DNA from: a virus
Strand: one strand, 5' to 3'
DNA length: 40,108 nucleotides
IMG/VR virus record: IMGVR_UViG_3300028840_001161
Coordinates: 1-40,108 of that record
Of this stretch, positions 29,609 through 37,766 are shown piece after piece. Under the pieces are notes generated by a model. That model was not told the DNA's origin and did not search any database. It was given only the letters and a program-made list of their open reading frames with translations. How positions within the stretch are numbered: position 1 is the first letter of the stretch; each line of letters opens with the position of its first letter. The position numbers were made by a program, and so were the translations under genes.

Positions 29609-30914
29609 CTACATCCTCGAATGTTAAAGGTGTACTCACCATTTTAAGTGGTACTTTGTTACTACTCACTAATATGTCATCGCCATCTGGATCTTCTTCA
29701 AACCCACCGACTGCTCTTATCTCGTTAGTAGTGTTAGCCTCTGCTTCTTTAAGCTTCTTCATGTTCTCTACGAGTACTGGCTGCATGTCTTCTATATCTA
29801 CTAAAGAGAAACTCAATTGGTCATTACTTGTTATGTCGTATCTAAAGCTTAGCTTCCCAAGTAGTGTATCGCCTATTTGCTTGTACACTGGGAATACAGC
29901 TTTTGTATAGTATGTTCTGTTTGATGTTGTAAAGTTGTCGTATGTTTGGTTTTCGCTGAACACTAGGTTAAGTGGAATAGCGTACAAGTTATAGATAGAT
30001 TCTTGAGAGTTCTTTAATAATGTAGCATAGTCCATATCCTTGTTGGTCTGGCTTAGCCCGTTAATTTCCCCAGGAGCGCTCATTATAAATACGTTCCCTG
30101 CGTTCCCTGCTCCCTGGTAAAATGCTCTCATTTTGTCTTGTAATGCGTCTACCGCTTCTTTAGTCCAAGTCGGTGTTGAATTAGCCGTTGGTTTAGGGCT
30201 TAATATAGCTGTTGTTCTTAACCCGTTCTTAAGTAGACTAGTATTGTGTCTTTTACCGTCAGTGTTCATTAGAAGGTCATAGTAAAGCTTTCCTAGAGGA
30301 CTTCTGCCTCTCCACTCGTCTGTTATAGATACAGCCCCTATTATAGGGATAAGCTCGTTCAAGCCTGTTTTGTCGATATATCTTTCTTTGCCGTTCTGGA
30401 TTATTCTTTCGTATGTTCTTCTATCTTTTTTAGACGTTGTAGTTATTGTTCTTGGATAGCCTGATGAATCGTCCATTGCTATGTTAATATCGTATGATCT
30501 GATATATACCAGCTCAAGTGGTGGTCTATTTATATTCCCTCTAGCTACCATCCAGATCTCTTGTGTTAGTAGGAAAGACTCAGTTGCTTCTCTCCAGAAT
30601 TGGAACCCCGAAAGTCCTCCCCCTGGATTATCTAACAACTCAACTACTGGGTGAGTAAAGTCTATCTCTCCTGTAGTCTTGTCTCTTATCCCCTTGCGTA
30701 AGTCTGCTGTGCTATTGGCTATTCTATTTGTTGCATTGCCAAGGTCGTTATTTCTTTCATTAAGGTTGTATGCCAAGCGAGGTGTTAAATGTATTGGCAT
30801 TCCGCTGCTGAGTCCTGTAAAGAACCCATTATCCTGAGGGTAATCGTTAGTATCACTGAAACCCTTTTCTGATCTTCTAAAAAAACTTGCTATTTTCTCT
30901 AGTGGTCGTATCAT
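29562..30914 (-). CDS. Portal protein
   Basis: 450 residues. A short start, then PRLAYNLNERNNDLGNATNR, NPGGGLSGFQFWREATESFL and MVARGNINRPPLELVYI, the clip/wing region of HK97-type portals; RSPLGKLYYDLLMN and a DYATLLKNSQESIYNLYAIP crown-stem helix, ending in a Glu/Asp-rich tail. Forms the twelve-fold ring for DNA packaging. Follows terL as usual. RBS AAGGA. Confidence 0.88.
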   Translation of the reverse strand: MIRPLEKIASFFRRSEKGFSDTNDYPQDNGFFTGLSSGMPIHLTPRLAYNLNERNNDLGNATNRIANSTADLRKGIRDKTTGEIDFTHPVVELLDNPGGGLSGFQFWREATESFLLTQEIWMVARGNINRPPLELVYIRSYDINIAMDDSSGYPRTITTTSKKDRRTYERIIQNGKERYIDKTGLNELIPIIGAVSITDEWRGRSPLGKLYYDLLMNTDGKRHNTSLLKNGLRTTAILSPKPTANSTPTWTKEAVDALQDKMRAFYQGAGNAGNVFIMSAPGEINGLSQTNKDMDYATLLKNSQESIYNLYAIPLNLVFSENQTYDNFTTSNRTYYTKAVFPVYKQIGDTLLGKLSFRYDITSNDQLSFSLVDIEDMQPVLVENMKKLKEAEANTTNEIRAVGGFEEDPDGDDILVSSNKVPLKMVSTPLTFEDVDVDTTDESDDQQEEE

Positions 30915-30921
30915 AGTTCCT

Positions 30922-30948
30922 TTTATACCTATTATCCTGTTATGTCAA
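30922..30948 (-). promoter_or_regulatory. Weak promoter before portal gene
   Basis: TTGACA (30943-30948) and TATAAA (30922-30927) with a short 15-base spacer. The spacing is poor, so a weak internal promoter at most. Confidence 0.3.
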
Positions 30949-30967
30949 CAATTATTTGTTATTTTTT

Positions 30968-30984
30968 AGTACACATGCTGTACA
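30968..30984 (-). promoter_or_regulatory. TGTACA-N5-TGTACT paired site
   Basis: Minus strand TGTACA-GCATG-TGTACT, directly after the terL stop, 20 bases upstream of the weak TTGACA. A second copy (TGTACA-GATAG-TGTACA) lies at 34891-34907. It may be a protein-binding site or a small hairpin. Confidence 0.4.
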
Positions 30985-32178
30985 TTACGCCATTCCCACA
31001 TATATCTCTTGAGTGTTCCGCATAAGCTTCTCTAGTGCATATCTTAGCGCATCTATGATATGATTGTTTTTGTCTTCTATCTTGTTAGATATCTTGTCTG
31101 TTTTAGAGTCTACCACGTAACTGTAGTGCCTAAACTCGTCTATAGTGTGCTTGCATCTTGGATGTATCACTATTCTCTCCATACTTCTAATAAACTGCAC
31201 ACCATCCTCTATACTTCCTTTGCCCTTGATTGAGCGTTCTATCATATACCCGTTGCGGTGTATATAGTTGATTGTATCAGGTCTTGCGCTATCTCCCACT
31301 ATAGGGAACTTCTTAGACTCAGGTATTCGAGAGAACCTTTCTGGTAGCTTGTCTATATCAACGCCTACCTCGTAGAATTCATAGTCTATGTACAGTATGT
31401 TCTCATTCACATAACATCTTACTAGTGTTGATGGGTCATTGGAGAATCCCCAGTCTGCACCGAAATAGAAGAATGTCCCTTCTGGAGCTTCGAACTCTTC
31501 TACTTGCCACTTGCCGAAGAAGATCTGTGCTTCTGAATGTGCTACACACTTCCCTTCCCACTTATGCAGGTATTTGTCGTGGTCTGTTCTTTTGTCGTAT
31601 TCTAGCTCTTCTTTTAGTACATCTGGAAAGAATGGGTTGTCATTGTAGTTTATTTCTATCTCGAGAGTGTCACTTCTATCAACAAGGGTATAGTCTTCGT
31701 GCACTGGGTCGTCTTCATTAGTAGGATTATAAGTGTATATTATCTGACTACCCTCTTTACGGATTGTAGGAGTCAGTATCTCCATTGATTTACGGCTAAG
31801 GCTTTGTGCTTCTTCACACCATGCGTAATCTATGCCCTCCATAGACTTAATTATGTCTGGGTTATGCTTTAGTCCTGCGAATATGAATTCTGAGCCGTTA
31901 GTGCCTCTTATAGACCTTTCAGTAATAACAAAAAAAGACTCCAATCCTAGAGCCTTAATTCTATCACATATAAGCTTATGTACTGAATCCTTTATCGACT
32001 TCTGAATCTCTCTTGTACACAAGATACGCTTTTCTGTTTCATATGCCTTAAGTATCAGGAAGTCTGCAACAGTCCATGACTTGGAGCTACCACGCCCTCC
32101 GTGTATTACTATATACCTCTTGTTAGTAGAGTATATAGGTAGTAGCTTCTCTGGTATTTTAAGCTTTAATTCTTTCAT
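30985..32178 (-). CDS. terL: Terminase large subunit
   Basis: 397 residues, RBS GGAG, overlapping the previous gene by 20 bases. Walker A GGRGSSKS (residues 27-34); Walker B IDYAWCEEAQ (about 116-125) with the catalytic Glu; motif III YTYNP (about 148-152). Nuclease domain: GADWGFSNDPSTLV (first Asp pair), VGDSARPD, and NHIIDALRYAL near the end, the RNase-H-like metal residues. It resembles the PBSX/XtmB-type terminases. Translocates and cuts DNA at the portal. Confidence 0.93.
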   Translation of the reverse strand: MKELKLKIPEKLLPIYSTNKRYIVIHGGRGSSKSWTVADFLILKAYETEKRILCTREIQKSIKDSVHKLICDRIKALGLESFFVITERSIRGTNGSEFIFAGLKHNPDIIKSMEGIDYAWCEEAQSLSRKSMEILTPTIRKEGSQIIYTYNPTNEDDPVHEDYTLVDRSDTLEIEINYNDNPFFPDVLKEELEYDKRTDHDKYLHKWEGKCVAHSEAQIFFGKWQVEEFEAPEGTFFYFGADWGFSNDPSTLVRCYVNENILYIDYEFYEVGVDIDKLPERFSRIPESKKFPIVGDSARPDTINYIHRNGYMIERSIKGKGSIEDGVQFIRSMERIVIHPRCKHTIDEFRHYSYVVDSKTDKISNKIEDKNNHIIDALRYALEKLMRNTQEIYVGMA

Positions 32179-32371
32179 TGATCTCCAAAACTACACCTTT
32201 TTGCTTATTATAATGTTTGTCGCACTCAGCTTTTATCTGTGCTGCTATTTTGACCATTTGTGCTATTTTCACCCAATAAAACATATCTGATTTGGCTATC
32301 TTGAAAGACTTCTCTATTAACCTATAGACTCGCGCCTGCTTATCTTGACGGGATTTTCTACGCTTGCTCAT
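32159..32371 (-). CDS. Small basic hypothetical protein (70 aa)
   Basis: Basic start MSKRRKSRQDKQARVYRLIE and a helical body (MFYWVKIAQMVKIAAQIKAE). Coupled to the genes on both sides by overlap. Possibly nucleic-acid binding by charge; otherwise unknown. One of five small genes between the terminase subunits. Confidence 0.6.
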   Translation of the reverse strand: MSKRRKSRQDKQARVYRLIEKSFKIAKSDMFYWVKIAQMVKIAAQIKAECDKHYNKQKGVVLEINERIKA

Positions 32372-32610
32372 TACTCTTCTCCCTCTGATATAATAAGGAA
32401 TGTTCTAGCATCCTGCATGAATTCGTGTAATTCTTCCCAGTGCTTGCCTCTTATGGATTCTTTTTTATAGAAAGCTATGTAATTGCCTATTTCGATCGTG
32501 GGGATTTTGTAATTTCTCCTGTCATTATCCATGCACGAAGCACTACTCTTTGCCACGAATTCTACTGATTCTAGATTTATTGTTCTATATTTACACACTA
32601 CCCATTTCAT
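32371..32610 (-). CDS. Small hypothetical protein (79 aa)
   Basis: MKWVVCKYRTINLESVEF, then KIPTIEIGNYIAFYK and a final helix with HWEELHEFMQDARTFL. Mixed alpha/beta, two Cys, not recognised. One-base overlaps with both neighbours (TAATG type). Confidence 0.6.
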   Translation of the reverse strand: MKWVVCKYRTINLESVEFVAKSSASCMDNDRRNYKIPTIEIGNYIAFYKKESIRGKHWEELHEFMQDARTFLIISEGEE

Positions 32611-32819
32611 TACTCACCCCTCTTTCTGTTCATTACTTCATACAGCATGCAGCCTTTTGCCTCTGGCAATCCTCCACTGCACCTTTGCGAACCACACATT
32701 TGGCAGTTGACTTCTAGTTCTTCAATAGTCTTGGCTTCTAGTTTTACCCTTTGCTTCTCATGGAATATTATCTCTTTAGCCGCCTCGATTAAATCTTTTT
32801 CTAAATCAAACTCTTCCAC
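32610..32819 (-). CDS. Small Cys-rich protein (69 aa)
   Basis: Helical N-terminus (DLIEAAKEIIFHEKQRVK) and a Cys cluster: CQMCGSQRC, then a fourth Cys in KGCMLYEV. Likely binds one zinc. Function unknown. Confidence 0.6.
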   Translation of the reverse strand: MEEFDLEKDLIEAAKEIIFHEKQRVKLEAKTIEELEVNCQMCGSQRCSGGLPEAKGCMLYEVMNRKRGE

Positions 32820-33273
32820 CTTCGAGCTCCTTTATTCTCTTTTCTAGCTCTGCTATATAGTTTTCTGATCGTTCCTTCACGTTCCCTGGTACGATTCTAT
32901 ACCCCAGCTTGACATCTTCGTATCTTTTTCTAGCCTCTTCTAATGCAGATTGTTTAATATATCCTTTCTTTCTCGCATAATCACATATGCTATCTCCTAC
33001 TTTGCACTCGTTAAAGAACCCTTGTATCACCATTATACATTCTTCTTCATTCTCAAATATTGGCTTATTCATCTCGCCCACCTTTTTGTATATTATACTC
33101 TTACTGTCTTCCCTGAAGTACCCTTCGCAATACTTCTCGGAGGTTATGCACTTTCCATACTTATCAATCTGGTAGAAATAGCATCCTTCACATGAAAACG
33201 AAAGCTCTTCCCCCATAACTTCCAACATCACACCATCATACTCGAATCTTTCACCTATTTCTCTATATTTCAT
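32806..33273 (-). CDS. Cys-rich hypothetical protein (155 aa)
   Basis: The first half has a Cys set typical of small zinc proteins (SCEGCYFY, KCITSEKYCEGYF); the second half is helical with a charged end (ENYIAELEKRIKELEG). Overlaps the next gene by 14 bases. Domain pattern CEGCYF...C...YC recurs in short phage Cys-rich proteins. Function unknown. Confidence 0.6.
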   Translation of the reverse strand: MKYREIGERFEYDGVMLEVMGEELSFSCEGCYFYQIDKYGKCITSEKYCEGYFREDSKSIIYKKVGEMNKPIFENEEECIMVIQGFFNECKVGDSICDYARKKGYIKQSALEEARKRYEDVKLGYRIVPGNVKERSENYIAELEKRIKELEGGRV

Positions 33274-33544
33274 TATCTAACTCCACATGAATCTTCTTAA
33301 TTTCTTTTCGTCTTATTTCTTTAAATCCCATTTTGTGATGCATTAAATATCTTTCAGAATGACTTCTATTAAGATACCAATTTAAAAATTCCTTAAACTC
33401 TGCATATAGAGACCCACCTTGGTATTCATGTTTAAACCATGTGGAGTCACCATCAACAAAAAATATATATAGGACAGCCATCACTTTGTTTTTTTCAATT
33501 TCTTGTTTTCTTTCTTCTTTTTTTCTTCTGAATAATTTCAACAT
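33263..33544 (-). CDS. Small hypothetical protein (93 aa)
   Basis: Start at ATG 33544 (AAAGG upstream), inside the end of the preceding gene; a longer frame to 33574 is possible. Very basic first 20 residues (FRRKKEERKQEIEKNK), then a beta segment (MAVLYIFFVDGDSTWFKHEY) and a helical end. Not recognised. Confidence 0.55.
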   Translation of the reverse strand: MLKLFRRKKEERKQEIEKNKVMAVLYIFFVDGDSTWFKHEYQGGSLYAEFKEFLNWYLNRSHSERYLMHHKMGFKEIRRKEIKKIHVELDNEI

Positions 33545-33689
33545 TATCTTCGCCTTTCCCTTCCAAGTATTCAACTACAAATGATTCTCCGCCGTATGTA
33601 ATCAAATATCTTCCTGTTTTGTTTATAGTGATAGTTCTTTCCTCTTCTATTTCATTATCAAACATATGCCCGTACTTTTCTTCATTCAT
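33495..33689 (-). CDS. Small hypothetical protein (64 aa)
   Basis: MNEEKYGHMFDNEIEEERTI, a short beta part (TGRYLITYGGESFVVEYL) and a very basic end (KKKRRKKTRN). ATG 33689 overlaps the terS stop by eight bases. The basic tail suggests nucleic-acid or acidic-partner contact. Unknown. Confidence 0.55.
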   Translation of the reverse strand: MNEEKYGHMFDNEIEEERTITINKTGRYLITYGGESFVVEYLEGKGEDNVEIIQKKKRRKKTRN

Positions 33690-34089
33690 CCTTACTCACC
33701 CCTTGTATTACTATCTTAGTAGGTAGCTTCTCACCACCACTAGTTATATCTAAGTTCTGCTTATCCATGCCCAGATATTTAGCCAGCCCAGTTAATCCTG
33801 CTACTTTATACTGGTCTATGTCGTCTTTCATAGCTAGCTTCTGGAACTCGTCCACTACTTGATCTCTAAGCTCACCGTCTGTTTTTCTCTTCTCTTCACA
33901 TAGTTCGCTAATTCTGGCCTTGATGTAAGGTTTAGTATAGGTTTCGTATGCCAATGCCCTAGCACTATGCTCACTGTACCCTGCCTTTATAGCTGATTGA
34001 GTCTTATTCCATCTTATCTTAGGGTCTGGGTCATTAACGTATGCTTGACAGAAGTTCTCTTCTTTATCAGTTAGTTTCTTTTCTGACAT
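33682..34089 (-). CDS. terS: Terminase small subunit
   Basis: 135 residues of the Terminase_2/XtmA type: LTDKEENFCQAYVNDPD, WNKTQSAIKAGYSEHSARAL (DNA-binding HTH), YIKARISELCEEKRK, then a central helix and a short C-terminal end. RBS AGAGGG before ATG 34089. It recognises the packaging start site and loads the large subunit, encoded about 1.5 kb away after five small genes. Confidence 0.88.
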   Translation of the reverse strand: MSEKKLTDKEENFCQAYVNDPDPKIRWNKTQSAIKAGYSEHSARALAYETYTKPYIKARISELCEEKRKTDGELRDQVVDEFQKLAMKDDIDQYKVAGLTGLAKYLGMDKQNLDITSGGEKLPTKIVIQGVSKDE

Positions 34090-34090
34090 A

Positions 34091-34276
34091 TTAGCCCTCT
34101 TTGCCTATAATTGGATTTCCCTCTTCTATTGCCTCATAGCATTCCTTGCAGAAATACCAAGTTCTTTCAATCTCTGGTCCGTATGAGTGTATAAAAGTGT
34201 GAGAGACTACTTTTGGGGTCCCTTTAGTATCTCCGCATTCACAGCATGTCCATGTATGGGTTAAGATATCACTCAT
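34091..34276 (-). CDS. Zinc-ribbon mini-protein (61 aa)
   Basis: WTCCECGDT and YFCKECYE form two C-x2-C knuckles about 30 residues apart, so a zinc ribbon. ATG 34276 overlaps the upstream gene by eight bases. Unknown function; one of several Cys-rich mini-proteins in this phage. Confidence 0.65.
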   Translation of the reverse strand: MSDILTHTWTCCECGDTKGTPKVVSHTFIHSYGPEIERTWYFCKECYEAIEEGNPIIGKEG

Positions 34277-34457
34277 TACTCATCCCCTTTAGGAACCCTC
34301 TACCGTATCCTTCATTATAGGCTATGGAGAATAGGCCGAATAGTATCTTGTTTAGGTGCTCTTGCTCTTCTTCGCTCTTTGTGCTTATGTAATTCTTTAT
34401 GTACTTAAGGCCTATATCGTTAAATGCTTTTTGTATTATCTCTCTTCTTGTGTTCAT
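34269..34457 (-). CDS. Small hypothetical protein (62 aa)
   Basis: RBS AGAGGTGAG before ATG 34457. Helical (REIIQKAFNDIGLKYIKNYI, EEQEHLNKILFGLFSIAYNE), with a Gly-rich end (GYGRGFLKG). Not recognised. Confidence 0.6.
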   Translation of the reverse strand: MNTRREIIQKAFNDIGLKYIKNYISTKSEEEQEHLNKILFGLFSIAYNEGYGRGFLKGMSNE

Positions 34458-34470
34458 TTCTCACCTCTTT

Positions 34471-34875
34471 TTATTTATTCCAGCACGTCTCTCTGTAATA
34501 CGGCTCATTCCCATGCTTGACAAAATAGTCCTCTAATTTCTCTATCTCTTTTTCATCCATCTCTTCCCAATCTCCACAATCATGTCCGTAATATACTGTA
34601 ATCCCATAGTCTTTAAAGTACTTTTTTAGTACTCGTATCGCCGATATAATCTCTAAGCAATTTCCTCTCTCATAGCCTTCTCCATAATATCGTCCCGAGC
34701 TCCATACTTTAATAGAATACTTATCGTCTATTTTGGTTATATCATAGAAACAGTTCCCGTCCCCCATCGAGCACACAAAGTCTACGTATTCAATAAAGTA
34801 GTTATTTGCCCTATTCATAAACTTCTCATCTGGCATTGTTTCTAGTTCTAAAACTACTATAGCATCTAATCCCAT
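34471..34875 (-). CDS. Conserved phage hypothetical protein with GYERG motif (134 aa)
   Basis: RBS AGAGGTGAG before ATG 34875. GRYYGEGYERGNCLEIISAI and a later VYYGHDCGD are a recurring pattern in small phage/bacterial proteins of unknown function. Alpha/beta with acidic end. First gene after the TGTACA paired site. Confidence 0.6.
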   Translation of the reverse strand: MGLDAIVVLELETMPDEKFMNRANNYFIEYVDFVCSMGDGNCFYDITKIDDKYSIKVWSSGRYYGEGYERGNCLEIISAIRVLKKYFKDYGITVYYGHDCGDWEEMDEKEIEKLEDYFVKHGNEPYYRETCWNK

Positions 34876-34890
34876 ATTCTCACCTCTTTT

Positions 34891-34907
34891 TGTACACTAT
34901 CTGTACA
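34891..34907 (-). promoter_or_regulatory. TGTACA-N5-TGTACA paired site
   Basis: Two perfect TGTACA boxes, 11 bases centre to centre, between the lipase stop and the 134-aa gene. Because TGTACA is self-complementary it is both a direct and an inverted repeat and could form a 6-bp hairpin. Confidence 0.45.
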
Positions 34908-34910
34908 TTT

Positions 34911-35648
34911 TTATTTATTTTTGTTATACTTACTCCAATAGTATTTAGTTAAGTTAACAGTGTAGTCTAACGGGCTATGGTTTAGCTTTTCCTTTCTCCA
35001 CTGTTTCCACTTAAGTAATCTTTTAAGTATTCCTTTCTTAGTCCCTATCTGCATCTTCCCTTTAACATGCCAGTACATCCAGAATAATGTTATCCTAAAA
35101 GGCACTTTAGTAACAGGGTCATCTCCGTTTACTATTCTTATTGATTCGCTTATGTTCTTGTTGAACCATCTTGCTGCTGAATAGTTCATGCTTCTTGGTG
35201 CGCCCTCTGTGATTACTCGCACTGTCTTAGGTATTCGTATCTTAGAATATGACATTAACATGGCAAGGATCTGCGCTAATGCTCCCCCTAGACTATGACC
35301 ACATATATATACATTTTTATAACTCTTGTACAGCTTTATTATTTGCCTATATATAACAAGAGTTTGTTCGTAGTGGCCTTCATGAAACTTATGGCTCTTT
35401 ATTCCTGGCGATTTTATTTGTTTAAAGTTAAGGTTATCTTTCCAATCTTTATTGTTATCTTTATTAGCTCTACTGCCCTGTATGCAAATGTAAAGAGTGT
35501 CGTCTTTCTCACAAGTATACCATTGCACACCGTTAATATCATACCATGTTTTAGATAGTTTTATAGGGTAATCCCCGTACTTGCCCTCATAAGTCATTGC
35601 TATCATCTTTGATATATTTGTTATTTGTGTTTTGCTTGATTTCTTCAT
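34911..35648 (-). CDS. Class 3 lipase / alpha-beta hydrolase
   Basis: 245 residues. Nucleophile elbow GHSLGGALA (S119), oxyanion-side GSRANKDNNKDWKDNL, acid NGDDPVTKVPF (D176/D177) and a downstream His (H194 in FWMYWHVKG), the order of class 3 lipases. No signal peptide or lipoprotein motif, so it would act in the host cytoplasm, at lysis, or as part of the virion. It lies between tail-surface-type genes and the packaging genes. Substrate cannot be read. Confidence 0.85.
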   Translation of the reverse strand: MKKSSKTQITNISKMIAMTYEGKYGDYPIKLSKTWYDINGVQWYTCEKDDTLYICIQGSRANKDNNKDWKDNLNFKQIKSPGIKSHKFHEGHYEQTLVIYRQIIKLYKSYKNVYICGHSLGGALAQILAMLMSYSKIRIPKTVRVITEGAPRSMNYSAARWFNKNISESIRIVNGDDPVTKVPFRITLFWMYWHVKGKMQIGTKKGILKRLLKWKQWRKEKLNHSPLDYTVNLTKYYWSKYNKNK

Positions 35649-35651
35649 TTA

Positions 35652-35945
35652 TTACCTGCTTACTGACGGTGACTCTATTACTTCTATTTCCGTCTTGTAA
35701 CTTTTTATATACTCATTGTCTATAGTTGCTACAAAAGTAAGTCTCCCAACAGGCAAACTGCCACTTGGTGTAAAGTATGCTAGCACTGCATTTTCGTTTG
35801 TCTTCTCGATTATAGCGCCAGGTATAGATACTGTCTTGTGTGTCTTGTCTGTACAATACCATGTTACTGTTGCGCTAGAATAGTCTTTATCCGTTCTAAT
35901 CAATATGCCTAATGGCTGAGTGTCATCTGAATATACTTTTACCAT
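35652..35945 (-). CDS. Small virion-associated beta protein, BppU-N-like (97 aa)
   Basis: AGGAGG before ATG 35945. Ig/BppU-type beta pattern (GILIRTDKDYSSATVTWYC, NENAVLAYFTPSGSLPVGRL, FVATIDNEYIKSYKTEIEV). It resembles the N-terminal domain of baseplate upper proteins that attaches to the tail. Between the deacetylase and lipase genes. Confidence 0.6.
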   Translation of the reverse strand: MVKVYSDDTQPLGILIRTDKDYSSATVTWYCTDKTHKTVSIPGAIIEKTNENAVLAYFTPSGSLPVGRLTFVATIDNEYIKSYKTEIEVIESPSVSR

Positions 35946-35946
35946 G

Positions 35947-37761
35947 TTATCCTCCTCTTACAACCTGATCGATTATGCGTATGTCAATTTCCCTAAACCT
36001 GTCTATAATGCTTATGTCTTCTTCATCTACTGGAATTACTGGTTCAATTCCTTCTGAGTAAAATCCCCCAGTTGCTGTTACGCTTATTTGTACAGCTCCT
36101 TCGAATATCTGTGCTTGTTCGAATTCACCGCTTGCAGTATTAGTTATTGATGCGCTTCCAGTGAAAAGGTTAGTAGATTCGAATTGTCCTGTTGTTGTTA
36201 CATTTACGGTAGTGCTTCCCTCATATTCAGTAAGATTCACTATTTCTATGTCATTTCCATCTGGGAATGCATCATATATTGCAAAACGTCCATTAGCATT
36301 AGTTACTATGCTATATGTCAATGGTTGCCCGTTCTGAGTTATAGTAGGGCTTGTCCATGTACTTGGGATTTTAGTCTTAAACGTTAATGGCTCTTCTACT
36401 AATCCTTGTACATTTGCGTTAAGCCCAGAAAGATCTATACTATTTGACACAGTGATCTTATTGTTAAGGTTTGTCCCGCTTATTGTCGCATTATTTCTTG
36501 CATGTATATACTGTGCTGCTTCTGGGTATGTCGCTACCCAGAATTCCGAGTCATTTGTTTGTAGATAGTCTAAAAGAGTTATAAAAGCTGCCTTCCCATC
36601 TGTATTCATTCCGTGGAAAAGGTATACTGCCCATCCTCTGTATGTTAGTGCTCCAGAATCTAGTAAATTAGGCACATAAGTACTTCCAGTTGTGTTGTCA
36701 CTTAGATTAACAGCTTCTACATTCTTTGTATTGTACATACTTGGCCATGGAGTGTTAAATCCGCCCTCGGTACCTCTTGCAGCAAGGAAATATTCTTCTG
36801 CAATCGTAGCCTGTGAAGCGTCTCCCATTGGCCATGCAAATGTTTTAACGTTGTTTTCAGGAATATTTGCCTCTAAAGATGTTATAGAAGCTGAGAATTC
36901 AGTTCTAGCTGTTGTCTCGTCGCTTATTGCTGGATGAGTATGAGAATGTGACTCTATAGCATGTCCATCGTCATATAAAGCGTTAAATCCTGACCATGTC
37001 CCATTTGTGGATCCAATCCAGTTTGACACAGCAAACCATGTGAAGTTATATCCGTATGTGTTATACTGTGTAGTCCACCATGGTTGATCAGCTTCCCAGT
37101 TATCGTCTATAGTGAAACTAAAACAAGCATTCTTTCCATCTTTCCATAAACATACATGTGTATCCCCGTTTAGTAACGGCCAATAAATCTCATCTGGGTA
37201 TTGTTTTTCTTCTGGAATCGTACATCTGATTGTTCTATCTAAAAGAATATCGTCTATATTGTCATGTTGTTCTTTTACTAATACTATGTTGTCTAGTTCA
37301 AAGTCTGAATAGGTTGCGTCACCAATTACCGCTCTGAACCTTACCCGGATCTTGTCTGTATAGGAAGACAAATCAACGCTTTGGCTCTGCCATGAGTCCC
37401 CCTGGTCTCCTGTTAAAGACCACACACTATTTGTGTAACTATCTTGGTCAACATCGTATATGTCTATATGCATTGTTCCCATTGTCGAACCATACATACC
37501 TAAATCAAAGTTAAGGGTCAAAGATATAGAATCGTTCATCAAGTCTATCTCTTCTGTTATCAGCCACGCCTCTTGACCAGCGACTGTTCCTGACGACTCT
37601 ACCCATACTCTGTAGTCATTTACACCGGATATACCAGTTCCATTAGTAGGAGTACTAGCATTACTAATATTCCATAGTAAATTACCATCATTATAGTCCC
37701 AATCGGCCGGGAAACTCCCACTTGAAAAATCTACGTTTATTAGATTTACATTCTGTGCCAT
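35947..37761 (-). CDS. Polysaccharide deacetylase-containing surface/tail protein (604 aa)
   Basis: The N-terminal 160 residues look like a jelly-roll/MAM-type binding domain (INVDFSSGSFPADWDYNDG, ending FELDNIVLV). The centre (about 205-430) is a NodB polysaccharide deacetylase: TIDD (D219, D220), HSHTH (H272, H276), FAWPMGD, and AVYLFHG. Two short repeats follow (VNVTTTGQFES, SITNTASGEFEQ, QISVTATGGFYSEG). No signal peptide, so it is best read as a virion depolymerase-type enzyme that removes acetyl groups from a capsule, cell-wall polymer or peptidoglycan. The start has only a weak RBS (AGGT). Confidence 0.8.
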   Translation of the reverse strand: MAQNVNLINVDFSSGSFPADWDYNDGNLLWNISNASTPTNGTGISGVNDYRVWVESSGTVAGQEAWLITEEIDLMNDSISLTLNFDLGMYGSTMGTMHIDIYDVDQDSYTNSVWSLTGDQGDSWQSQSVDLSSYTDKIRVRFRAVIGDATYSDFELDNIVLVKEQHDNIDDILLDRTIRCTIPEEKQYPDEIYWPLLNGDTHVCLWKDGKNACFSFTIDDNWEADQPWWTTQYNTYGYNFTWFAVSNWIGSTNGTWSGFNALYDDGHAIESHSHTHPAISDETTARTEFSASITSLEANIPENNVKTFAWPMGDASQATIAEEYFLAARGTEGGFNTPWPSMYNTKNVEAVNLSDNTTGSTYVPNLLDSGALTYRGWAVYLFHGMNTDGKAAFITLLDYLQTNDSEFWVATYPEAAQYIHARNNATISGTNLNNKITVSNSIDLSGLNANVQGLVEEPLTFKTKIPSTWTSPTITQNGQPLTYSIVTNANGRFAIYDAFPDGNDIEIVNLTEYEGSTTVNVTTTGQFESTNLFTGSASITNTASGEFEQAQIFEGAVQISVTATGGFYSEGIEPVIPVDEEDISIIDRFREIDIRIIDQVVRGG

Positions 37762-37766
37762 AGGAC

